Assembly (NCBI GenBank): GCA_017387505.1
Contig: JAFOFB010000013.1
Span: forward strand, 1-40,057
Direction of reading: 5' to 3'
Source of the DNA: Methanocorpusculum sp.
GTDB lineage: Archaea; Halobacteriota; Methanomicrobia; Methanomicrobiales; Methanocorpusculaceae
Length of the DNA: 40,057 nucleotides
This document shows positions 7,954 through 16,171 of the stretch, piece after piece. The position numbers and the translations under genes were made by a program. The notes below the pieces were generated by a model. That model was not told the origin of the DNA and searched no databases. It was given only the letters and a program-made list of their open reading frames with translations. The stretch's first letter is position 1. Each line of letters starts with the position of its first letter.

Positions 7954-9283
7954 CTTCGCATCCTTTAGGTATATATGCGCCTGCTGCAATATTATGCCCT
8001 CCGCCTGAACCTCCGAATTCAGCGGCTGCAGTACATAATGCATCCTGTAAATCAACACCGCGGCGCAGAACTTTTTCATAGGTTCTCATGGAGGCTTTTA
8101 AAAAGTCCGGCTCGTCTGCAACTTCGCAGAGGACAAGAATGGGCTTGTTTGTGTTAAGTTTTGATAAAGCCATTCCAGCCCCGATTCCAACGATTGTATC
8201 CGGGTATCTGTCTCCTATGTTAATCGTCTGAATGGGTCCGCGTCTTTCAACTCCTGTCTCTAAGATGTACTCGCACAGTTCGCGAATCATGCTTCTGTGG
8301 TGTCTTAGCATGTGTTCTGCTTCACGGTAGTGAACTCCGCGGTCTCCGGCGCAGACAGCAGCACCTATAGCAGGTTTTGCCCATCTTCCGCAGGCGTTGA
8401 GCATGGTTGCATACTCGGAGGCATTTCGAAGCGGAGTTTTTTCTGCTTCGTCAAAGAAGAAGTACTGTTCTGCAAAGAGCCGCTCGACAGATTCTCCGTT
8501 TGCTATCATCTGCTGTGCGACATTGCTTGCAAGTTTTCTGGCCTCGTCTTCTGATAGTTCTTCAAAAGTCCGGGCGGCAGACGGTGTGTCATAAACTCCA
8601 ATCCTGCAGAGGAATTCCATTGCTTTTGCAGGCTTTCTGGAGATTCCTGGAATTACCGGGTCGTCACAGTTCGAGAGAGATAAGTGAAGCGCACGGGTTG
8701 AGAGTCCATAACAGTTTAATCCCTGAACCATCTTTAAGTGCCCGTGGGCTTCTGCGTCTTCTGCTATCCAGTGGGCTATTCCGGTAAGTCTCCCGGTTTC
8801 TCTTGCCATCATGTCTCCAACGTTTCCAACTACGGCAAGCTTTGATAAATCCGTGTTTTCCGGATTCATGCGGCGGGCAACAAGATATGTGATTCCTGCG
8901 GCACTGCATTTGTGGTAGTCTTCTCCGTAGGACTGAGCGTTTACTTCGAAGTACTCGGTTCCGTTTGGAGCAGGCTGGCTTACGTGGTGGTCGAGGATTA
9001 CGACGTTGTCCGGATTGATTCCTGCTTCTTCAAGAAGCCCCTGCTGACCTGAGCCAAGGTCAGTGAAGACTTTTAAGGTGTCATCTTTTGGGATGTGGGG
9101 TATGGTCATTGGTTCAAGCTGTCTTACAAACACAGGCTTTACAGGTACTCCTTCGCGTGCGAGTGCCTGGCTTATGATTGAGTAGCTTGTAATCCCATCC
9201 GCGTCAATATGGGAGATAAGGGATACAGCGTCCGCTTCTGCTAAGCGGTCTGCGGCTCTGCTTACATCTTCGACAACTCCCAT
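7886..9283 (-). CDS. RecJ-like DHH-family exonuclease (archaeal GAN/RecJ)
   Basis: DHH phosphoesterase of 465 residues, similar to archaeal RecJ-type single-strand exonucleases, some of which associate with GINS at the replisome. The phosphoesterase motifs run in order: SHIDADG at 24-30, VFTDLGSGQ at 72-80, ILDHH at 96-100, and NVGDMMARE around 150. The C-terminal DHHA1 motif GGSGGGHNIAAGA sits near residue 435. It is the first gene of the recJ-PUA-NAC-trmI operon and diverges from the DUF1616 gene. Whether it is the replisome paralog or a repair or RNA-directed paralog cannot be told here. Confidence 0.88.
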   Translation of the reverse strand: MGVVEDVSRAADRLAEADAVSLISHIDADGITSYSIISQALAREGVPVKPVFVRQLEPMTIPHIPKDDTLKVFTDLGSGQQGLLEEAGINPDNVVILDHHVSQPAPNGTEYFEVNAQSYGEDYHKCSAAGITYLVARRMNPENTDLSKLAVVGNVGDMMARETGRLTGIAHWIAEDAEAHGHLKMVQGLNCYGLSTRALHLSLSNCDDPVIPGISRKPAKAMEFLCRIGVYDTPSAARTFEELSEDEARKLASNVAQQMIANGESVERLFAEQYFFFDEAEKTPLRNASEYATMLNACGRWAKPAIGAAVCAGDRGVHYREAEHMLRHHRSMIRELCEYILETGVERRGPIQTINIGDRYPDTIVGIGAGMALSKLNTNKPILVLCEVADEPDFLKASMRTYEKVLRRGVDLQDALCTAAAEFGGSGGGHNIAAGAYIPKGCEDDFIRRVSELIQTQLDSGQKNS

Positions 9284-9367
9284 ACATTATTATTATTCGC
9301 TTTTCAAAGAGATAAGTGTCTGGTTTTGTGAAGATTGATATCAGAAGAAAAGAAATATAGTTACATC

Positions 9368-10342
9368 ATGGAAGAGAAAAACCGGATTGATGCCTTGGCT
9401 GAGATGGCTGATCCGAAAAACATCCCAAAAGACCTGATTGTTATTGCTGTATGGATGCTTTTGGCAGTCTTATCGATTTATGTCCCGTTCATTAATGAGA
9501 CATTTATTCGTGTGATATTTACTGTCCCTGTCATACTTTTTATCCCTGGTTATGTTCTGATTGCAGCCCTTTTCCCGGAAAAGACTTCTATTGACGGTAT
9601 CGAACGTTTCGCACTTTCAGTTGGTCTATCTATTGCTGTAGTTCCTTTAATAGGTCTTGTATTAAATTACACTCCGTTTGGAATCCGCCTTAATCCAATC
9701 GTAATTTCACTTGTTCTCTTCACTCTTATTATGATGATAATTACTCTCTACCGCAGAGCAAGATTATCTGATGAGGAGAAGTTCGCAGTTCCGTTTGAGA
9801 TGGTTAAGCCTGCACTCAAAGAAGAATTGTTCCCGAAAGGACAGGGTAAGTTTGACAAGGCGCTTTCTATCATTCTGATTGCGGCAGTTATCGTCGCCGC
9901 AGTTACAACAGTCTTTGTTATCGCTTTCCCGAAGGACGGCGAGAAGTTTACTGAGTTCTACATTTTAGGCGAGGACAAGATGGCAGACGATTATCCGGAG
10001 AAGTTCCCGGTAAACTCTCAGCAGTTCGTCTGGATTGGAATTGGAAATCATGAGTACAGAGATGTGACTTATACTGTTGAGACTCTTCTGCTGAATGCCG
10101 AGTGGGATTCTGCAACGAACTCTTCGGTAATTCACGCAAGTATGCCGCTTGACCGTTTCGAGGTTTCTGTTCTCGACAATACAACGTATCTTGAAAAGTA
10201 TTACTTCAGCGTCCCATATACTGGATATAACAGGTTAGAGTTCCTCTTATACAACGAGACAGTTCCATCTGCTTCTGCATCCGCAGAGGAAAAGATTGAA
10301 TCATCATACCGTGACCTCCACCTCTGGATTAAGGTCAACTAA
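9368..10342 (+). CDS. DUF1616 family membrane protein
   Basis: A 324-residue membrane protein. The N-terminal half has about four hydrophobic segments (IVIAVWMLLAVLSIYVPF, VIFTVPVILFIPGYVLIAA, the ALSVGLSIAVVPLIGLVL region, and IVISLVLFTLIMMIITLY). A further segment lies near residue 175 (ALSIILIAAVIVAAVTTVF). A soluble C-terminal domain of about 140 residues follows, probably outside the cell and beta-rich. This layout matches DUF1616 proteins, often found in archaeal surface-glycan settings; function is unknown. ATG 9368 is chosen over the in-frame TTG 9335. No glycan genes are adjacent, so context adds little. Confidence 0.8.
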   Translation: MEEKNRIDALAEMADPKNIPKDLIVIAVWMLLAVLSIYVPFINETFIRVIFTVPVILFIPGYVLIAALFPEKTSIDGIERFALSVGLSIAVVPLIGLVLNYTPFGIRLNPIVISLVLFTLIMMIITLYRRARLSDEEKFAVPFEMVKPALKEELFPKGQGKFDKALSIILIAAVIVAAVTTVFVIAFPKDGEKFTEFYILGEDKMADDYPEKFPVNSQQFVWIGIGNHEYRDVTYTVETLLLNAEWDSATNSSVIHASMPLDRFEVSVLDNTTYLEKYYFSVPYTGYNRLEFLLYNETVPSASASAEEKIESSYRDLHLWIKVN

Positions 10343-10403
10343 TTTTTTTATCTGTTTTTACTAAACAAAGATATTCTATAACATCCAATACTTTTCCTCA
10401 TCT
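10343..10403 (+). promoter_or_regulatory. T tract plus TATA box for the metallo-hydrolase gene
   Basis: T7 at 10345-10351 is a plausible terminator for the DUF1616 gene. TTCTATAAC at 10373-10381 lies about 27 bases before ATG 10404, a good box A for a leaderless transcript of the next gene. Confidence 0.5.
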
Positions 10404-11444
10404 ATGATTCCTGAATATTTCACAAGAGAATTCATGGCAAAAATGGCTCTCTATCTTTCCCCGCTCAACAAAAAAGAGCTTAACGAATATGTAAAAGAGG
10501 GAGAAGAGGCAATCAGAATCAGAGAACCGCAGGGTATCTCCCCGGAAAAATACCTCGAACTCGTAAAAGGAATCGGAGACTACCTTGGAGCAAACACCGG
10601 CAAAAACTTCACCTCCGACTACCAGAAAATCCCGCTTACCGCAAACATCACATTCTACTCCTTCCAGCTCCCGGGTGGCGGAAACCTCAATATCTTTGAT
10701 GCAGGCGAAGACGGCAAAATGGTTCTCGACACCGGATACGGATGCTTCTTTAACGACTGCGACAAAATGCTCGAAAAAGTAGGTGTTGACGGATTCTTTG
10801 ATACAAGAGTTGTCATCTGCACTCACGCTGACGCAGACCACTGCGGAGCTGCCGGATACTTCAAAATGATGCCTTTAATGCATCCGACATGCAAAGCAAT
10901 CCTTGACGCAGGAACCAGAAACTATGGTTCAGTCAACAACTTAGACCTTCTCGAAAAGTTCTATACCACATCCATTAACACAATGTCTCGTATGAACGTT
11001 CCGGACAAAGTAATCGAGTGCGGAACTGAACCGATTGGAATGCGCGGACTTTTCCCGATTATCGAGAAAATCTCCTTTGCAGGAATGGAGTTTGAGGTCT
11101 GGGAAAGCCTTGGGGGACACATCGCAGGACAGCTTCTCCTCTTTGAGCCGAACCTTGGAATGCTCTTTACAAGTGACGCATTCATCAACTTTGCAACCCT
11201 TTCCAAAGAGCGTGCAGATTACTGCTCTATCGCAGACTCCATGATAGGATCAGTCAATGTCGACAGCGAAATCGCCAGAACCGAGCGCAAAGAGTTAACC
11301 CGTCTTGCAGTCGAACTCGATGCCGAGCTTAAGAAAAACGGAAAATACCTTCTCATCTGCTGCGGACACGGAGCAGTCTCAAAGATTGATGAGAATGGAA
11401 ACCTTGTTCCGGCATCTGAACTTATCCACTACTCTGCAGAATAA
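10404..11444 (+). CDS. Metallo-beta-lactamase-fold hydrolase
   Basis: A 346-residue protein with an N-terminal helical extension (1-75) before an MBL core. LDTGYG is at 109-114. The metal motif is THADADHCGAAG, with His141, Asp143, Asp145 and His146: the HxDxDH form rather than the common HxHxDH. SLGGHIAGQ gives the next ligand His, LFTSDAF the bridging Asp, and CCGHGA the last His, so the metal site looks complete. The substrate is unknown. The alternative form of the motif occurs in other MBL groups such as ComEC-like proteins. It is flanked by its own TATA box and a T tract, so it is probably monocistronic. Confidence 0.82.
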   Translation: MIPEYFTREFMAKMALYLSPLNKKELNEYVKEGEEAIRIREPQGISPEKYLELVKGIGDYLGANTGKNFTSDYQKIPLTANITFYSFQLPGGGNLNIFDAGEDGKMVLDTGYGCFFNDCDKMLEKVGVDGFFDTRVVICTHADADHCGAAGYFKMMPLMHPTCKAILDAGTRNYGSVNNLDLLEKFYTTSINTMSRMNVPDKVIECGTEPIGMRGLFPIIEKISFAGMEFEVWESLGGHIAGQLLLFEPNLGMLFTSDAFINFATLSKERADYCSIADSMIGSVNVDSEIARTERKELTRLAVELDAELKKNGKYLLICCGHGAVSKIDENGNLVPASELIHYSAE

Positions 11445-11457
11445 ACCCAACACATAC

Positions 11458-11463
11458 TTTTTT
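11458..11463 (+). terminator. T6 tract after metallo-hydrolase gene
   Basis: A short T run 14 bases after the stop codon, consistent with archaeal termination. The evidence is weak because the run is short. Confidence 0.3.
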
Positions 11464-11492
11464 CCCGCGTCAGGCTGATAATCTATATACTA

Positions 11493-12089
11493 ATGACGCA
11501 CATACTCGCTTTGAACGGAAGCCCAAGGAGAAACGGAAACACCGAGACTGTCCTAAACGCATTCTTAAAAGGTGCAGAGGAAGCAGGTGCCACGTTTGAG
11601 AACATCAGGCTCTCATCTCTTACATTCAAAAACTGTCTTGGCTGTAATGCCTGCCACAAAAAAGGCGTGTGCGTCTTAAAGGATGACTTAACCGAAGTAT
11701 TCGAAAAGGTCATGAAAGCAGACATCTTAGTTCTAGCATCCCCGATATACTCAATGACTGTTACTGCCGAGATGAAAGGCTTCATCGACAGAGGACAGTT
11801 CCTCTGGGCTCAGAAGTTCAAAACAAAGGAGCTTGTCTTCGATGAAGAACATCTCAAAAACCATATCGGTGTTTTCCTCTCGACATCAGGTCAGGGACTT
11901 CCAATCATGTTTGATGCGGCATTCCCGGTTGTTCGAGCCCTCTTTAATGATGCAGGATTCTCTTACACTGAAAATGTTCTCTTCGCAGGAATGGATGAGC
12001 ATGGCGGGGTTAAAGCATGGCCGGAGAGTGTTAAAGAAGCTGAGGCACGCGGAATGGAGATTGTTCAGCGTTTCATAAAAGAGCCGTAA
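11493..12089 (+). CDS. Iron-sulfur flavoprotein (Isf-type NADPH-dependent FMN reductase family)
   Basis: A flavodoxin-fold protein of 198 residues. The FMN phosphate loop GSPRRNGNT is at 9-17. Cys48, Cys51, Cys54 and Cys60 form the compact CX2CX2CX5C cluster motif of methanogen iron-sulfur flavoproteins, which hold an FMN and a 4Fe-4S cluster and move electrons, in some cases to O2 or peroxide. LASPIYSMTVTAEMKGFIDR at about 80-100 is the second flavin-contact segment. No redox partner gene adjoins it. The 3' end overlaps the convergent truA gene by 25 bases. Family assignment is strong; the physiological acceptor is unknown. Confidence 0.87.
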   Translation: MTHILALNGSPRRNGNTETVLNAFLKGAEEAGATFENIRLSSLTFKNCLGCNACHKKGVCVLKDDLTEVFEKVMKADILVLASPIYSMTVTAEMKGFIDRGQFLWAQKFKTKELVFDEEHLKNHIGVFLSTSGQGLPIMFDAAFPVVRALFNDAGFSYTENVLFAGMDEHGGVKAWPESVKEAEARGMEIVQRFIKEP

Positions 12090-12910
12090 TTTCTTTCGGC
12101 ATTCTCTCTTAGATACTCATCAAATCCGCACTCCAAAAGAGCTTCTGCTGCATGTGCAGAGGTTCTTGCCTCTTTTGCTCTTTCGAAGAGCTGTCTTTTT
12201 GCAGCAGTTCTCTGCCTCATAGGAGTAAATTCGAGAGATGTTTCTGCATCCCAGAACACAAGCCCTCCGGCAGGGGCAGGATGTACGCGCCAGATATGTG
12301 ACTCAAGCTGTTCTAAGACAGTCTCCGGCGGTGTAAGGTCCAAGCCTGCGGCTTCTAAAATTCCTGCCATTCCGCGAACCATGTTCCATAGGAAGCTCTT
12401 TGCCGAGACTTCGAAAACAGGAAGCCCGTTTTCGATGAAGACGGAAGCAGAGGTTACTGTGCGCATTGGATCTCTTCCCGTTTCCATCTTTGAAAACCCA
12501 CTGAAGTCGTGAACTCCAACAAAGTATGAGGCGGCTTTCTGCATTGCTTCGATATCTAACGGATACGGGAAGAAGTATCTGTAGGTTCGAATGCCCGCAG
12601 AATATCTCGGATAAAAATCATCGTCCACTTCCGCATATCCGACACACCAGATATCGGGCGGCAAGTGGAAGTTTATTGCCTCAACAAACTTGTCTTTGTC
12701 ACGCGGTGTAACTGTGATTAACTGCCGCCTTGCTGATACGCCTTTGTCAGTTCTGCCGGCTGTTCTAAAGGATGCTGATTTCGCATCGTCCCAGGCTTTG
12801 CAGGATATTCCGGCTTTGATGAACTCTCCTTCAACAGTTCTCTTGTCCGGCTGGAACTGCGATCCTGAAAATCCTTCGCCAAGATATCCGACAGTTAATG
12901 CGAGTTTCAT
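12065..12910 (-). CDS. truA: tRNA pseudouridine(38-40) synthase
   Basis: Converts uridines 38-40 in the anticodon stem-loop of tRNAs to pseudouridine. The 281-residue protein has the catalytic Asp55 in AGRTDKGVSA, an N-terminal YLGEGFSGSQ strand, the DFSGFSK loop and the second-domain FLWNMVRGMAG motif. It overlaps the PHP gene by 4 bases (ATGA) as the last gene of the glnA-PHP-truA unit. Its last 25 bases also code for the end of the convergent flavoprotein gene. Confidence 0.94.
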   Translation of the reverse strand: MKLALTVGYLGEGFSGSQFQPDKRTVEGEFIKAGISCKAWDDAKSASFRTAGRTDKGVSARRQLITVTPRDKDKFVEAINFHLPPDIWCVGYAEVDDDFYPRYSAGIRTYRYFFPYPLDIEAMQKAASYFVGVHDFSGFSKMETGRDPMRTVTSASVFIENGLPVFEVSAKSFLWNMVRGMAGILEAAGLDLTPPETVLEQLESHIWRVHPAPAGGLVFWDAETSLEFTPMRQRTAAKRQLFERAKEARTSAHAAEALLECGFDEYLRENAERNYGSFMKR

Positions 12911-13578
12911 AGTTTGAGCCGGAGCTTGATTTTACGTATGACATTATTTTTTGACTGCCGAAGGTAGGTGGAAACAGGCGTCTTTTTGCATTCGGCAGTA
13001 ATTTTACCTGCCTTTAATGCCGAAAGGATGGATTCTGCTGTTTTTTCTTCTGCATCGATTATGTTTATTCCGTATCCTACGTAATCACAGTCATGTGCGT
13101 CAGAACCTGCTGTCACAGCTTTTCCAAGACGTTTTGCCGCATGCTTTGCTTCCAGGTTCGAGACTCCTATGTAGTATCTGCTGTTGTAAACCTCGAAGGC
13201 GTCAGCCATTTTAAGGGCTTTTTTGTTCCTTAAGCCTGTTGCATGGCGGAAAAGGTGGTACGGGTGCGGGATTACTGTGACGCATCCGTCAGCCTGCGCT
13301 TCAGCGATTGTCTCGTCTGCCGGTTTTCCTGCTTCGTACTCTTTGGTTGTTCCAAGAATCAGAACATGCCCGTCTTTTGTTGATACTTCAATTCCTGGGA
13401 TGACAATTACTTCAGATTCGAGTGAGAGGGCTTTCAGAGCGGAAACTGTTGTGTCATGGTCTGTGACAGCCACCGCGTCAAGGCCTGCGGCTTTGGCTCT
13501 TTCAAGAACCTTTTCTACCGGGCAGTGACCGTCTGCCGAGGCATTTGTATGTACGTGGAGGTCACAGATGAGCTGCAT
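12907..13578 (-). CDS. PHP domain metal-dependent phosphoesterase
   Basis: A 223-residue single-domain PHP protein with a full trinuclear metal-site pattern: DLHVHT (6-11), TDHD (39-42), PGIEVS (61-66), His71, PHPYH (His105), and GSDAHD (Asp160, His162). Members hydrolyse phosphate esters, including nucleotide 3',5'-bisphosphates and RNA ends; which substrate is used here is not readable. It starts 2 bases after the glnA stop and overlaps truA. A basic tail (residues about 208-223, rich in Lys and Arg) could contact nucleic acid. Confidence 0.87.
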   Translation of the reverse strand: MQLICDLHVHTNASADGHCPVEKVLERAKAAGLDAVAVTDHDTTVSALKALSLESEVIVIPGIEVSTKDGHVLILGTTKEYEAGKPADETIAEAQADGCVTVIPHPYHLFRHATGLRNKKALKMADAFEVYNSRYYIGVSNLEAKHAAKRLGKAVTAGSDAHDCDYVGYGINIIDAEEKTAESILSALKAGKITAECKKTPVSTYLRQSKNNVIRKIKLRLKL

Positions 13579-13580
13579 GA

Positions 13581-14912
13581 TTAGTATGTTGCGAGGTATC
13601 TCTTGATTTCCCAGTCGGTGATTGACTTGGAGAAGTCACTCCATTCAAGGTCTGCTAAGCGCTGAATCTGGGAAACAACGTGTTCGCCTAAGACACTGCA
13701 GAGCAGGCTGTCTGACATTAAGGCCTTGTTGGATTCTTTTAAGTTCTGCGGGAGACAGCGGATGCCTTCTGCTTCGCGCTCGGCTTCGGACATCTTGAAG
13801 ATGTTCTTGTCGATGCTCTCCGGAGGCTCAATCTTCTGAGTGATGCCTTCCATACCTGCGGCGAGCATGACTGCAAAGGTCAGGTACGGGTTACAGGTCG
13901 GGTCAGGGCTTCTGAGTTCTGCTCTGGTACTCTTTCCTCTCGGAGACGGCACGCGGATTAATGCTGAACGGTTCATGGTGGACCATCCGATGTAGACTGG
14001 TGCTTCGTATCCTGGAATCAGACGTTTGTATGAGTTGACTGTCGGGTTTGCAATGCGGGTGATTCCTTCGACGTGTTTTAAGAGACCGCCGATGAAGTAT
14101 CTGGCATCATCAGATAACAGGTGTTCTCCGTCAGGATCGAAGAATACGTTTTTGCCGTCTTTCATTAAGGAACAGTTCACGTGCATACCTGATCCGTTTA
14201 TTCCATAGATTGGTTTCGGCATGAAGGTTGCGTGAAGTCCGCGCTTTAATGCTAAGGTCTTTGCCGCGAACTTGAAGGTTACGACTTTGTCAGCCATCGA
14301 AAGAGCGTCACCGTAGGTGAAGTCGATTTCGTGCTGTGACGGGGCTACCTCGTGGTGGGATGCTTCGATATTGAATCCCATCTCGGAAAGCTGTGTTACT
14401 AAGTCGCGTCTTACATCCTCTCCCGGGTCAGTTGGCGTCTGGTCGAAGTATCCTCCGTGATCCTGGAGGTTTACGGTTGGTCTTCCAAACTCGTCCTGAC
14501 GGAAGAGGAAGAACTCCATTTCAGGGCCTACGTTGAAGGTGTATCCAAGAGCAGATGCTTTTGCCATCTGTTCTCTTAAGATGTAGCGCGGGTCTCCGGT
14601 GAACGGGTCACCGTGGGTTGTATATACGTTGCAGATAAAACGCGCAACACGGTAGTCTGCATCAGACCAGGGGATGACCTGATAGGTGGAGATTTCAGGG
14701 CGAAGGACCATGTCGGATTCTTCGAGACGTGCAAATCCCTGAATCGATGATCCGTCAAAACTGATACCGCCGGTTAATGCTTTTTCCACCTGTTTCGTCG
14801 GAATCGCCACGTTTTTTGGCTTACCTTCCAGGTCGGAGAACTGGAGGAGAACGGACCGTACTCTATCTTCCTCGAGCCGTTCGAGGACTGGTGTGATTTC
14901 GTCGGAAACCAT
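13581..14912 (-). CDS. glnA: Glutamine synthetase, type I (alpha-like)
   Basis: Assimilates ammonia by making glutamine from glutamate and ATP. The 443-residue protein has DGSSIQGFARLEESDM (from 53), GPEMEFFLF (129-137), GSGMHVNCSL, the ATP segment NRSALIRVPSPRG and RSPDPTCNPYLTFA. Arg62 matches the residue used for glutamine feedback inhibition in Bacillus-type GSI-alpha, and there is no recognisable adenylylation-site tyrosine motif. A longer frame from 14954 exists. ATG 14912 is preferred because a TATA box (14937-14946) lies about 25-30 bases upstream, and 14954 would lie upstream of it. A GTAA-N8-TTAC dyad sits between TATA and start and could bind a nitrogen regulator. Confidence 0.96.
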   Translation of the reverse strand: MVSDEITPVLERLEEDRVRSVLLQFSDLEGKPKNVAIPTKQVEKALTGGISFDGSSIQGFARLEESDMVLRPEISTYQVIPWSDADYRVARFICNVYTTHGDPFTGDPRYILREQMAKASALGYTFNVGPEMEFFLFRQDEFGRPTVNLQDHGGYFDQTPTDPGEDVRRDLVTQLSEMGFNIEASHHEVAPSQHEIDFTYGDALSMADKVVTFKFAAKTLALKRGLHATFMPKPIYGINGSGMHVNCSLMKDGKNVFFDPDGEHLLSDDARYFIGGLLKHVEGITRIANPTVNSYKRLIPGYEAPVYIGWSTMNRSALIRVPSPRGKSTRAELRSPDPTCNPYLTFAVMLAAGMEGITQKIEPPESIDKNIFKMSEAEREAEGIRCLPQNLKESNKALMSDSLLCSVLGEHVVSQIQRLADLEWSDFSKSITDWEIKRYLATY

Positions 14913-14946
14913 AGTAATATTATATTTACCGCATGAGTATAAACGC
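14913..14946 (-). promoter_or_regulatory. glnA promoter with dyad at the transcription start
   Basis: On the minus strand GTTTATACT (about 14937-14946) is a TATA box 25-34 bases before the start. Between it and the ATG, GGTAA-N8-TTACT (14930-14913) is a near-palindrome. Methanogen NrpR repressors bind dyads of GGTA/TACC or GGAA/TTCC type near glnA promoters, so this is a candidate, although its spacer is longer than those I know. Confidence 0.45.
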
Positions 14947-15002
14947 TTACTCACTGTATTATTTCGGGAATCTTAATGACGTATCCAATCTAATATACAA
15001 GT

Positions 15003-15407
15003 ATGGCATTAATTACTCCAGAACTTAAAGAGCAGATGGCAAAGGTCGGTGTTCTTCACTTAGCAACTGCATCCAAGGCAGGTGTTCCAAACGTTGCACC
15101 TATGGGCGCAGTTTTAGTAGAAGACGATAAGGTCTTAATCGCTAACAACTTCATGAACAAGACTATGGCAAATATCTTAGAGAATCCGCAGGTCTCTGTC
15201 CTCGTCTGGAGCCGCGACATTGGAAACTGTTTCCAGCTCAAAGGTACTGCAGAGATTATGAAGGACACTGAAGAGCACCAGAAGATGCGTGATATGCTTG
15301 AGGCAAAGAAACCAGGAGCATACCCGTGTCACGATCTTGTTGTTATCTCTGTTAAGGAAATATTCACCTGCATGCCAGGAGCAAACGCAGGAAACAAGAT
15401 TGCATAA
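15003..15407 (+). CDS. Pyridoxamine 5'-phosphate oxidase-family flavin-binding protein
   Basis: A 134-residue split-barrel protein of the PPOX/FMN-binding class (GVLHLATASKAGVPNVAPMGA, 16-36; then a NFMNKTMANILENPQVSVLVW segment). Such small archaeal members bind FMN or F420-like flavins and act as oxidoreductases, but the substrate is unknown. Motif content agrees with the flavin-binding superfamily rather than true PdxH. It is divergent from glnA with a 90-base gap. TAATATAC 5-12 bases before the ATG is AT-rich but too close to be the TATA box of a leaderless gene. Confidence 0.82.
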   Translation: MALITPELKEQMAKVGVLHLATASKAGVPNVAPMGAVLVEDDKVLIANNFMNKTMANILENPQVSVLVWSRDIGNCFQLKGTAEIMKDTEEHQKMRDMLEAKKPGAYPCHDLVVISVKEIFTCMPGANAGNKIA

Positions 15408-15420
15408 CACCTTCAACCAC

Positions 15421-15437
15421 ACAACCACTTTTTTTAA
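15421..15437 (+). terminator. T-tract terminator after PPOX gene
   Basis: A T8-type run (ACTTTTTTTAAAC) 20 bases after the stop of the PPOX gene, typical for archaeal termination. Confidence 0.5.
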
Positions 15438-15494
15438 ACTCCAATATCTCTGACCTTATATTTTATCATTCAATACACGGACTTGTAACATTGC

Positions 15495-15529
15495 CTTTTT
15501 ATGGTAAAAAGTCCCAAAGTAGTATATAC
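15495..15529 (+). promoter_or_regulatory. Promoter of DUF2150 gene
   Basis: CTTTTTATGG at about 15495-15505 is a TATA-like element 25-35 bases before ATG 15530, and TATATAC abuts the ATG. It implies a leaderless transcript and supports ATG 15530 over the in-frame TTG 15491. Confidence 0.4.
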
Positions 15530-16171
15530 ATGGCTGCGAAGAAAAGCAAGAAAAGCAGCGAGCCGGAAGAGGCTCCAAAGCTGTTCTATATATTCTACAA
15601 CCAGGAACGCTGGGAGAACTGGCTTCGTACCTTAAAGGAAGCTGACTGGGAAGGAGATCCTGATTCCGAGGACATGCCGGAAGGATTCAGAATCTTAGAC
15701 GGTTTATCTGACGATATCACTTTAGCTGTTATCAAGATTATCCGTCTGTACCAGAACGAGCGTTTCACTGTTGAAGAGGCGCGCACGAAGATTGCAGACG
15801 TTGAAGCAATCGTTATGGGCGAGGTAGCAGATGAGGAGGTAAGCGAGATTATTGCATCTATGCAGATTTCTATGATGGTTCTCTTCACTGCCGCACAGAA
15901 ATACCTCGAAGCAGACTATCCGGGAGCAACCGAGGTCAAGAACCTTGTAAAAGACGGAAGAAAGGTTGTCGATGATGACCCGGAGAAGGCACTCGAGTTT
16001 GCATCTTCGATTGGTTCAGCTGTAATCAACGGTGCATCCTGCTGTGGAAAGTATGTCAAGGATACTGATGATCCGACACTCTTTGATGAGTGGCTCGTGG
16101 AAGTCGAGCGTATTGCTGATGCAATGAAGTCCTTAAAGGACTTTGACGAGGTCGGCGGAGAAGCAGCGTGA
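15530..16171 (+). CDS. DUF2150 family archaeal protein
   Basis: A 213-residue soluble protein, strongly acidic except for a Lys/Ser-rich N-terminal tail (AAKKSKKSSEPEE). It matches what I know of DUF2150, a family of unknown function in methanogens and their relatives: FYNQERWENWLRTLKEADWEGD near the start, then mostly helical sequence. There are no transmembrane segments or catalytic motifs that I can name. It overlaps the following Cys-cluster gene through GTGA, so the two are translationally coupled and may work together. Confidence 0.72.
   Translation: MAAKKSKKSSEPEEAPKLFYIFYNQERWENWLRTLKEADWEGDPDSEDMPEGFRILDGLSDDITLAVIKIIRLYQNERFTVEEARTKIADVEAIVMGEVADEEVSEIIASMQISMMVLFTAAQKYLEADYPGATEVKNLVKDGRKVVDDDPEKALEFASSIGSAVINGASCCGKYVKDTDDPTLFDEWLVEVERIADAMKSLKDFDEVGGEAA

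Noticed and set aside
7954-8079. Longer PUA protein from 8079
   Set aside because: The extra residues lie wholly within recJ in another frame, and the internal ATG has a good ribosome-binding site.
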